A DNA stretch of 64,000 bases from Alphaproteobacteria bacterium (GTDB lineage: Bacteria; Myxococcota_A; UBA796; GCA-2862545). Position 1 is the stretch's first letter. Each line of letters opens with the position of its first letter. Under the pieces are notes generated by a model. It did not search any database. It saw nothing but the letters and a program-made list of their open reading frames with translations, and was not told the DNA's origin. Of this stretch, positions 54,898-62,205 are shown in pieces. The stretch covers positions 1 through 64,000 of the forward strand of contig JACKEO010000013.1 in assembly GCA_020632955.1 (NCBI GenBank), given 5' to 3'. A program made the position numbers and the translations under genes.

Positions 54898-56387
54898 GAC
54901 GCCCCCGTGAGGATCCAGGTGTCCTTGGACCCCCCGCCCTGGCTGGAGTTGACCACGTAGCTGCCCTCCTTGAGCGCCACCCGGGTGAGCCCGCCGGGCA
55001 GCACCCAGGGGTCGGGACCGCACACGACGTAGGGCCGCAGGTCGACCCGACGCGGCACCAGGCGACCGTCGAGCCACACGGGACAGGTGGACAGCTCGAC
55101 GCAGGGCTGGGCGATGTAGCCGCGAGGCGCCGCACGGAGCTGTCGGGCGAAGTCCTCCTGCTCGGCCCGCGTGGAGGTGGGCCCGAAGAGCATGCCGTAG
55201 CCGCCGGCCCCGTCGCAGGCCTTGACCACCAGGGAGTCGAGGTTCGCCAGCACGTGCGACAGCTCGTCGGGCCGCTCGCACACGTAGGTGGGGACCTGAC
55301 CGAGGATCGGGTCCTCGCCGGTGAAGTAGCGGATGACGTCGGGCACGTAGGGGTAGATGGCCTTGTCGTCGGCCACGCCGTTCCCCGGCGCGTTGGCGAG
55401 GGTGACGTTGCCCTTCCGCCAGGCGCCCACGAGCCCGGGCACGCCGAGCATGCTGTCCTTGCGGAAGGCGCGGGGGTCGAGGAAGAGGTCGTCGATGCGC
55501 CGGTAGATGACGTCGACGCGCTGCGGACCCCGGGTGGTCTTGACGTGGACGCGGTCGTCCTCGACGAAGAGGTCGCTGCCCTGCACCAGCGGCAGGCCCA
55601 TGCGGCGCGCGAGGAAGGAGTGCTCGAAGTAGGCGCTGTTGAAGGGCCCCGGCGTGAGGACCACCGCGGTGGGGTCGCTGCCCGCACCGTGCGGCGCGAG
55701 GTTCGACAGCGCCTGCTGCAGGCGGATCGGGTACTCCTCCACGCTCGCCACGCCGCCGCGCTCGAAGACGCCCGGCAGGGCCCGCTTGAGCACCGCCCGG
55801 TTCTCCAGCACGTACGACACCCCGCTGGGGCAGCGGAGGTTGTCCTCGAGCACGACGAAGCGGCCGGAGGCATCGCGGATCAGGTCGATGCCCGCGATGT
55901 GGACGTACACCCCGTGGGGCGGCACCACGCCACGCAGCGAGGGCAGCCACCCCGCGGAACCCTCCACCAGGTGGCGCGGCACCACGCCGTCCTGCAGCAC
56001 CCGCTGCGGGCCGTAGAGGTCGGCGAGGAAGAGGTTGAGGGCGTGGACCCGCTGCCGCAGGCCCGCGTCGAGCATCGCCCACTCCGAGGCCGACACCGGG
56101 CGCGGGATCAGGTCGAAGGGGAAGATCTTCTCCACGCCGCGGTCGTCGCTGTAGACGCTGAACGTGATGCCACCGGTGTGGAAGGTGGCGTCGGCCAGGC
56201 GCTGCCGCTCGGACAGTTGCGCGGGCCCGAGCGCGTCGATCGCCGCATGCACGCCGGCCACCTCCGGCCACGCCGCCCCCGCCGCGTCCACGAGCTCGTC
56301 GCGCGCGCCGGGGAGCGGGCGGTAGGCCGCCAGCAGCCCCTGGGTCCTGTTGTCAGGACGGTCCTCCTCCTCACGGCCTGGCCCCAC
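54894..56387 (-). CDS. Circularly permuted type 2 ATP-grasp protein (497 aa)
   Basis: Markers of this ligase-like family (DUF404/DUF407) are YRPLPGARDELVDAAG, GITFSVYSDDRGVEKIFPFD, IAGIDLIRDASGRFVVLEDN, CPSGVSYVLENRAVLKRALP, FFEHSFLARRMG-type text, DSLVVKACDGAGGYGM and LKEGSYVVNSSQGGGSKDTW. It is predicted to couple ATP hydrolysis to peptide or amide bond formation on an unknown substrate. GTG at 56387 was chosen because GGGAG lies five bases ahead; GTG at 56399 is an alternative. It is the first gene of the operon. Confidence 0.92.
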   Translation of the reverse strand: MGPGREEEDRPDNRTQGLLAAYRPLPGARDELVDAAGAAWPEVAGVHAAIDALGPAQLSERQRLADATFHTGGITFSVYSDDRGVEKIFPFDLIPRPVSASEWAMLDAGLRQRVHALNLFLADLYGPQRVLQDGVVPRHLVEGSAGWLPSLRGVVPPHGVYVHIAGIDLIRDASGRFVVLEDNLRCPSGVSYVLENRAVLKRALPGVFERGGVASVEEYPIRLQQALSNLAPHGAGSDPTAVVLTPGPFNSAYFEHSFLARRMGLPLVQGSDLFVEDDRVHVKTTRGPQRVDVIYRRIDDLFLDPRAFRKDSMLGVPGLVGAWRKGNVTLANAPGNGVADDKAIYPYVPDVIRYFTGEDPILGQVPTYVCERPDELSHVLANLDSLVVKACDGAGGYGMLFGPTSTRAEQEDFARQLRAAPRGYIAQPCVELSTCPVWLDGRLVPRRVDLRPYVVCGPDPWVLPGGLTRVALKEGSYVVNSSQGGGSKDTWILTGAS

Positions 56388-56678
56388 GACGACTCCCACC
56401 CGGAGGTCGCACCCTGCCGCAGGATGCCCACGAGCACGTACAACCCGGCCGGTCCTTGAACCCACCGTGGCGTGGGAATCAACCCGAGCTGCACGTCGGC
56501 ACGACGTGCTGCAGGGCTGCGAACGCCCTCGCCGCCGGGGGGGAGCGGGTGGGGTCACCGTGGGCCCCATCGTCTCCCGGATCGTGGTAGGAACGTGCGC
56601 GAGACGGAACCGGCGTCACGGTGGGAGGGGATCACGAGGTCCTCCTCCTCCCGTGGCTTGCCTTGCAGAGGGGCCGCA
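56388..56678. other. Divergent intergenic region without a convincing gene
   Basis: The 291 bases between the ATP-grasp and kinase starts hold no strong coding signal in any frame. A TTGAAC and several AT-richer patches are present, but no complete promoter could be recognised. Confidence 0.5.
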
Positions 56679-58826
56679 GTGGCACAGTACGGCGACTGGA
56701 TCGAGGACGGGCCGGTGGGGGCGGGAGGCTTCGCACAGGTCATCCGCGCCCATCACCAGCACGACCCCACCCAGCTCGCCGCGGTGAAGGTGCTGCTGCC
56801 CGAGTGGCGCAAGCGCTCGACCATGCGCGCCCGCTTCGCGGACGAGGTGCGCACCTCCGACCTGATCGGCGAGGGCGCCGCGCGCGTGGCCTCGCTGCCT
56901 GCCTACCTGGGTGCCGACACCCAGGGCGAGATCCCCTGGCTGGCCATCGAGTGGGTCGACGGACGGGCCCTGTCCGCCGTGCTGAAGACCGGCCGCTTCG
57001 CGAACGGGCACCTCCTCCCGCGCGACACCGACGGCCGCGCCGCCTTCGCGATGCAGGTGGGCGCCGCCGTCGCCGAGGCCCTGGCGTACACCCACCGCCG
57101 CGGCATCGTGCACCGCGACATCAAGGCAGAGAACATCCTCTGCGCCCGCGACGGCCGCTTCGTGCTCATCGACTTCGGCATCGCGCGCGACGCCCGCGGC
57201 GGCGATCGCCACACCAGCGAGGGCATGCCCTCGCCGCTCACGCCGTCGTACGCCGCCCCCGAGCTGCTCGAGAGCCGGGTGGAGGAGCACCTCGAGCCCG
57301 CGCTCGACGTCTACGCGCTCGGCTGCACGCTCTACGAGATCCTCACCGGCAACCTCGGCACCGTGCAGACCGCCAACACCACGGCCGGCGTGATGCGCTG
57401 GATCGCGCGCACCGACCCGCTCCGGGTGCCCGACCGCTGGCCCGCCGACCTCGCGGGGCTCATCGCGGAGTGCACCCACCCCGATCCCGGCATGCGGCCG
57501 GGCATCGGCCAGATCCTCTCGCGCCTCAAGCGCACCACGGCGAGCAGCGAGGCCGAGACCACGGGCAGCAGCACGCCGATCGTGAACACCTTCGATCTGG
57601 CCGAGCCGCCGCCCTCGCCGCGGCCGCCGCCGCTGTCGCCGTCGATGGGCGCCACGATCCTGCCATCCACCACGCAGATGCCCACGGAGCACGCGCCCGC
57701 GGCCGCGCGCCGAGCCACCGATCCCACGCTCGCGCCCCACGCGCCCACGCTCGACCCGGGGCGGGGTGCCGGCCCCACGATGCTCCCGTCCGACACGCAG
57801 ATGCCCACGGTGGGGCCGGACCATGGGTTCGCGCAGGCGCCACCGCGTCCTCCGCCTGCCCCGGCGCACGATGCCTACGACGACGAGCCCCTCATCGTCC
57901 GGCGCAGCAACCCTCTCCCCTGGATGCTCGCCGTGGCCGCGCTGATGGTCGCCGGCGCGGCCGTGGCGTGGGTGCTCAGCCAGGATCCGCCGGCCGAGGC
58001 CGCCTCGCTCGAGGTGGTCGACGTGCCTCCGGCGCCCACGCCCGTGGTGGTCGAGGAGCAGGTCGAGCAGCCTCCGGAGCCCACACCCACGCCCACCCCC
58101 GAGCCCGCGCGCACCGCGGCGCCCGCGCGCAGCGCTCCCCCTCCGCCCGCGCCCACCCCCGACCCGGCGCCCAGGGCGGTGGCCTCCACCCCGGCGCCTG
58201 CGCCCGCGGCGCCGCCTCCGCCGCCCGTCGCCGCCCCCACACCGCAGCCCGCTGCCACCCCGCCCCGCGTGGAGGATCTCCTCACCGAGGCCGTGGCCGA
58301 GCCGCCGCCCCCCGCGCCGCCGACGCCGCCGCCCGCGTCCGCCGAGCCCACCTTCCCGCCCGAGGGCGACGCGGGGTGGCGCGCCTACGCGCAGCACACC
58401 GCCCGCACCCAGGATCGCCAGGCCTTCCAGCAGATGGCCGACCACCTCGCCGAGAACGCCACCCTGCTCGCGCCGAAGCTGTCGAGCGCCACCGTCGAGA
58501 CGATCATCGACGCCTCGATGCGCTTCGACCGCCTGCCCTACCCGAAGTCCGGCGCCTCGGCGGTGATCGCTCCCCACCTCAAGACCGTGGGCGACAACGC
58601 GAGCTGCAAGGAGGTCAAGACGTGGCTGCGGTGGATCTACGGCACCCGCGCCGGGTCCGAGACCAGCTCCGCCTTCTACCGGAAGTGGTGCCAGGTGTGC
58701 ACCGCGCGGCACCCGGATGCGGACGTGGATGCCCAGACCTGCTACGGCATGGCGCCCGAGCGGCGCTGGGTGAACGGACGCTGCGTCCACGTCGACGTCG
58801 AGCTCTTCCCGAAGAGGTGCGAGTGA
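56679..58826 (+). CDS. Transmembrane Ser/Thr protein kinase with Cys-rich extracytoplasmic domain (715 aa)
   Basis: The Hanks-type kinase domain (about residues 5-290) is complete: GAGGFAQVIRAHH, Lys37 (AAVKVLL), Asp147 (HRDIKAENIL), Asp165 (DFGIARD) and YAAPELLESR. The cytoplasmic linker repeats a Thr-rich motif, ILPSTTQMPT near 332 and MLPSDTQMPT near 373, likely phosphosites. One membrane helix (about 412-434) leads to a long Pro/Ala/Thr linker. The outer domain (about 565-715) has Cys pairs (CKEVKTWLRW, CQVCTARH, QTCYGM) and probably binds a signal. The GTG start is followed without a gap by a lipoprotein and a barrel gene. Confidence 0.92.
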   Translation: MAQYGDWIEDGPVGAGGFAQVIRAHHQHDPTQLAAVKVLLPEWRKRSTMRARFADEVRTSDLIGEGAARVASLPAYLGADTQGEIPWLAIEWVDGRALSAVLKTGRFANGHLLPRDTDGRAAFAMQVGAAVAEALAYTHRRGIVHRDIKAENILCARDGRFVLIDFGIARDARGGDRHTSEGMPSPLTPSYAAPELLESRVEEHLEPALDVYALGCTLYEILTGNLGTVQTANTTAGVMRWIARTDPLRVPDRWPADLAGLIAECTHPDPGMRPGIGQILSRLKRTTASSEAETTGSSTPIVNTFDLAEPPPSPRPPPLSPSMGATILPSTTQMPTEHAPAAARRATDPTLAPHAPTLDPGRGAGPTMLPSDTQMPTVGPDHGFAQAPPRPPPAPAHDAYDDEPLIVRRSNPLPWMLAVAALMVAGAAVAWVLSQDPPAEAASLEVVDVPPAPTPVVVEEQVEQPPEPTPTPTPEPARTAAPARSAPPPPAPTPDPAPRAVASTPAPAPAAPPPPPVAAPTPQPAATPPRVEDLLTEAVAEPPPPAPPTPPPASAEPTFPPEGDAGWRAYAQHTARTQDRQAFQQMADHLAENATLLAPKLSSATVETIIDASMRFDRLPYPKSGASAVIAPHLKTVGDNASCKEVKTWLRWIYGTRAGSETSSAFYRKWCQVCTARHPDADVDAQTCYGMAPERRWVNGRCVHVDVELFPKRCE

Positions 58827-59653
58827 TGCGAGCCCGAGGTGGGTCTGGCCTTGCGGCCGCCGTGCTGGTTGCCCTCACGATCCTCGGCACCGGCTGCGGC
58901 CCCAAGAAGGCGCGCTCGCTCAGCCTGGCCGTGCAGCCCTACCCGGGCCGTGCCTGCCAGGAGGTGCGGGTGGGCGTCAACGAGCTGGAGGTCGACACCC
59001 GGCGCGTGGGCTGCACCGTGAAGGTGGAGTGGGACCTCGTCGCGAACGACCAGACCCAGTCCATCGTGATGCCCGTGCCGGCCGACACCTCCGCCCCGGT
59101 CACGCGGGCCGTCGGCAAGGACACCATCAAGGGCCGCCGCGTCTACTTCGGCGCGCCCGGCCTGCGAGACGACGACTGGCGCATCGAGGTGGAGCGCCGC
59201 GCCTTCGGCGGCACCGACGCCGAGCAGCTCGAGGCCGAGACGCTGCAGCTCCCCCAGCACCGCTACCTGGTGTTCGTGGTGCGCGACACGTCGGTGAGCG
59301 GCACGGTCTACCCCTTCCCCCTCGTGGCGCCGGGCAAGATCAAGTCCACCTACGCCAACGACCCCCGCTACTGCCGCGACCTCGCCACCGCGATCCGGTT
59401 GTACCCGTCCGACGCCGACCACCCGCCGCAGGACCGCATCTTCCGCCCCGAGGACGCCATCCAGCCCCTGAGCCTCGTGTGCTCGGGCACCGACAGCCAC
59501 GTCTTCCTGCTCGACCTCGGCACCGACAGCCCCACCACCCTCGACGTGGTCGCGGAGCTCGCCCTGCGCGTGCCGCGCATCTTCCGCGTCCAGCTCGAGC
59601 CCTACGCGAACTACACGGTGATCGACCTCACCGTGCTCTCCCAGGCCCGCTGA
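58826..59653 (+). CDS. Lipoprotein of the kinase operon (275 aa)
   Basis: A signal with VLVALTILGTGCG gives a lipid-modified Cys. The mature protein is beta-rich and has four Cys (RACQEVRVGV, VGCTVKVEWD, RYCRDLATAI, LVCSGTDSH), suggesting two disulfides. I know of no family. Its ATG overlaps the kinase stop by one base, so both are translated together. It could carry the signal between the outer-membrane barrel and the kinase outer domain (inference). Confidence 0.85.
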   Translation: MRARGGSGLAAAVLVALTILGTGCGPKKARSLSLAVQPYPGRACQEVRVGVNELEVDTRRVGCTVKVEWDLVANDQTQSIVMPVPADTSAPVTRAVGKDTIKGRRVYFGAPGLRDDDWRIEVERRAFGGTDAEQLEAETLQLPQHRYLVFVVRDTSVSGTVYPFPLVAPGKIKSTYANDPRYCRDLATAIRLYPSDADHPPQDRIFRPEDAIQPLSLVCSGTDSHVFLLDLGTDSPTTLDVVAELALRVPRIFRVQLEPYANYTVIDLTVLSQAR

Positions 59654-59658
59654 GCCCC

Positions 59659-61386
59659 ATGTCCCGCTTCCTCGTCCTGGTCCTCGCGCTGTGCCTGGCG
59701 CTGCCCCTCCCCGCGCGCGCCGCGGGGAAGGAGTTCACCTGCGACACGATCCTCGCGCTGATCGGCGTCGCATCGATCGACCAGATCGTGCAGAGCATCC
59801 AGGACCCGACGAACTCGGTGCGCCGTGACGCCCTCGCCTGCCTGATCGACGCCGACGCCCCCGCCCAGATCGTCAACGCCGTGCAGAAGCGCCTCGGCGT
59901 GGAGGAGGACGACGGCGGCGCCAGCGCCATCCCGTGGGTCGAGGTCGATCCCGACAACGAGGAGTGGCCCGAGCAGCTCGGCAGCCGCATCGCCCGGCAG
60001 ATCCGCCTCGTGGCGCCCGGCGAGGTGCCCCTGGTGGTGCTCTTCCAGCGCAGCGACGCCGAGATGCTCCTGCCCTGGTGGTACGTCGAGCTGCGCGACC
60101 GCGTGGCCTCCTCGATGCTGCTGTCGCTGCCCGCCCGGTCCGCAGCGGCCGAGTCGCCCCTCGTGCTGGGCGACGACGCCGATCGGCTCGTGGACCCCTC
60201 CGCGCGCGAGGAGGTCGAGGACACCCTGCAGAACATGGGCTTCCGCCGCGTCCTCCTGCTGTCGGAGGCCCCCGCGGTGGGCACGCAGGGCATCGACCTC
60301 ACCTTCACCGTGCGTCCCATCGACGCCGGGGAGGAGCGCACCAGCCTGATCCGTGCCGTGCCGGCCGGCACCGAGGAGGCCACCGAGGACGTGCGCTTCC
60401 TCGTGATGACCTCGAGCACCGTCCGGCCGGGCGAGCGGCTGCTGGCCGAGGTCAAGGCCCTGCGCGACGCCGAGGCCTGCGAGAGCGTCGAGGCCTGGTC
60501 CGACGGCCTGCTCGTGGGTCGGCTCAGCTCCGAGGGAGGCGGCTCCTACCTCCTGCGCACCACGGTCCCCGAGGGCGTCACCGGCAAGGCCTGGACGATC
60601 TCGCTCGGCTGCCTGCTGCCGGGCGGCCTCGTCGCCTGGCGCGCGGTCGACCTGCCCCTCACCCGGGCCGGCGGCGAGGGCGCGGAGCGCTCCGTGCGCA
60701 GCTACGAGGACGACGCCGTCCGCGCCCCCACGGGCCGCCAGCGCGTGAAGAAGGGCCTCACCAAGGAGCCGGGCGTCATCGTGGGCGCGGGCATCGGCGG
60801 CGCCTTCCAGGTGGCCGGCGACGACGGCTCGCTGCTGGAGTCCGTCGAGTCGTTCAGCACCTTCGACTCCTGGTCCCAGCCGCACACCGAGGTCTTCGGC
60901 AACGCCGCCTACGTCTCGATCCCCATCGAGGCGGCGCTGCAGCTGCCGGGCCTGCGCGTGGGCGTCGAGCTCACCTTCCGCCCTGTCGTGAACGGCGAGA
61001 GCATCGGCTGGCGCACCAAGATCAACACCTTCGACGGCGACCTCACCGAGGTCGTCGCGCGCCCGGTGTGGGCGCTGCAGTCGGGCACGAGCATCGGCTT
61101 CGGCGGCCGCGGCGACCGCTTCGGGCTCTACATCGGCGGGTGGCTCGTCTACGAGGCGCGCTACGGCGCGGCCACGGCCACCGGCGACGAGACCCAGCTC
61201 GTGGGTGGCGCGGGCCAGTTCGGTCCCGGCATCACCATGGACATGATGGTGAGCAAGCAGGTGGGCATGGGCCTCGACATCCGCGCGGGCGCGCTCACCT
61301 TCAACGGCACGGGCACGGCCCCCGGCTTCGCCGGTGGCAGCCTGGCCCTGGGCCTCAACCTCCGGGTCTTCTACCGGGTGCTCTGA
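59659..61386 (+). CDS. Predicted outer-membrane beta-barrel protein of the kinase operon (575 aa)
   Basis: After a signal peptide (FLVLVLALCLALPLPARA) come a helical N-terminal domain (ILALIGVASIDQIVQSIQ), a periplasmic beta domain with a Cys pair, and a basic linker. A C-terminal region then shows alternating beta strands (IVGAGIGGAFQVAG, YVSIPIEAALQLPGLRVGVE, SGTSIGFGGRGDRFGLYIGG, LALGLNLRVFYRVL) ending in a hydrophobic terminus, as in small barrels. It starts five bases after the lipoprotein. The group looks like a cell-envelope sensing line ending in a kinase. Confidence 0.8.
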   Translation: MSRFLVLVLALCLALPLPARAAGKEFTCDTILALIGVASIDQIVQSIQDPTNSVRRDALACLIDADAPAQIVNAVQKRLGVEEDDGGASAIPWVEVDPDNEEWPEQLGSRIARQIRLVAPGEVPLVVLFQRSDAEMLLPWWYVELRDRVASSMLLSLPARSAAAESPLVLGDDADRLVDPSAREEVEDTLQNMGFRRVLLLSEAPAVGTQGIDLTFTVRPIDAGEERTSLIRAVPAGTEEATEDVRFLVMTSSTVRPGERLLAEVKALRDAEACESVEAWSDGLLVGRLSSEGGGSYLLRTTVPEGVTGKAWTISLGCLLPGGLVAWRAVDLPLTRAGGEGAERSVRSYEDDAVRAPTGRQRVKKGLTKEPGVIVGAGIGGAFQVAGDDGSLLESVESFSTFDSWSQPHTEVFGNAAYVSIPIEAALQLPGLRVGVELTFRPVVNGESIGWRTKINTFDGDLTEVVARPVWALQSGTSIGFGGRGDRFGLYIGGWLVYEARYGAATATGDETQLVGGAGQFGPGITMDMMVSKQVGMGLDIRAGALTFNGTGTAPGFAGGSLALGLNLRVFYRVL

Positions 61387-61548
61387 TGGCGTCCCCCGCC
61401 TGACCTGATGGCATTCGCCGGCCCGCCACGCGCCGGTCCATCGTCGGCGTCGCTCGACGTAGCGCGAGCTACGCCTTCGCTCCTTCTCCTCGGTCCGACG
61501 CGCGTCGGTCTCGGCTCGGTGCCGATCAGGCCAGGCGGGGGCCGCCAT
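61386..61548. repeat. MITE-like fold-back element, about 163 bp
   Basis: Terminal inverted repeats of 28/29 bases (ATGGCG and CCCCCGCCTG with CCTGAT inside) match with two mismatches and one gap. The centre is a perfect CGTAGC-GCGA-GCTACG hairpin, and CCGACGCGCGTCGG inside the right arm is a palindrome. It has no gene of its own and overlaps the stop of the barrel gene. It could be a miniature transposable element or an unusually large bidirectional terminator. Confidence 0.5.
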
Positions 61549-61643
61549 GAGCGTCGCCGCGCACGCGGCGCGGCCAGCCAGGGCACGCCCGTCGAGAGCG
61601 GTGACCGCTCAGGTCGACGCGCCAGGCGACCCTCACGCCGCGA

Positions 61644-62144
61644 TCAGGTGTCGGTGTCGGTGTCGGTGTCGGTCTCGTCGACCGGGCCCGACCCGCCGTC
61701 GCACGCGCCCGGCACCTCCCACACCACCCGCACCGCACACCAGCCCACGTCGCCGTCCTCGACGGCCCCGGTGGGGCAGTCGCTCGAAGGCTGCGAGGCG
61801 CGATCCACCTTCAGGCGCTGCACGTGCGCGTCGGAGGTGGTGGTCTCGGTGGTGTAGTACTCCGACGACCACGCCTGCCCGTCGCCGGTGGGGTAGTGCA
61901 CGAAGTAGCTGGCCGAGCTGCTGGACCCCCAGATGGGCGCACGCTCGCAGCGCACGATGTAGGCACCGCAGGCGCCGGCGTCACGGATGTCGTCCAGGAG
62001 CGTGTCGAGCGACTTCGTGCCGAACTCGATCTGCTTGCAGGGATCCCCACCCGCCTCGGTGCACGTCGGGATCTGGCAGACCTCGAACTGCGTGGCGCAG
62101 CCACCCAGCAGCACCATGGCCGCGCCCAAGAGACCGTGACGCAT
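61644..62144 (-). CDS. Small lipoprotein ending in a (Asp-Thr)n tail (166 aa)
   Basis: MRHGLLGAAMVLLGGC is a lipoprotein signal, with GGGGAGG eight bases ahead of the ATG. The mature part has paired Cys (FEVCQIPTCTEAGGDPCKQ, CGAYIVRCERAP, DCPTG, GWCAV, GACDGG) and an aromatic-rich middle. The C-terminus ETDTDTDTDT comes from a perfect hexanucleotide repeat. The family is unknown. It is downstream of the CehA-like gene on the same strand, separated by 61 bases. Confidence 0.75.
   Translation of the reverse strand: MRHGLLGAAMVLLGGCATQFEVCQIPTCTEAGGDPCKQIEFGTKSLDTLLDDIRDAGACGAYIVRCERAPIWGSSSSASYFVHYPTGDGQAWSSEYYTTETTTSDAHVQRLKVDRASQPSSDCPTGAVEDGDVGWCAVRVVWEVPGACDGGSGPVDETDTDTDTDT
61647..61670 (+). 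repeat. Four perfect GGTGTC hexamers (encode Asp-Thr on the minus strand)
   Basis: The short tandem repeat lies at the very end of the lipoprotein gene, just before its stop. Changes in copy number would lengthen or shorten the acidic tail by two residues per unit. Confidence 0.85.
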
Positions 62145-62205
62145 CGAACCTCCCCGCCGCACCTAGCGCGTCGCGCCCTCCACGCCGACCCGTCCGGTCG
62201 TCGGG

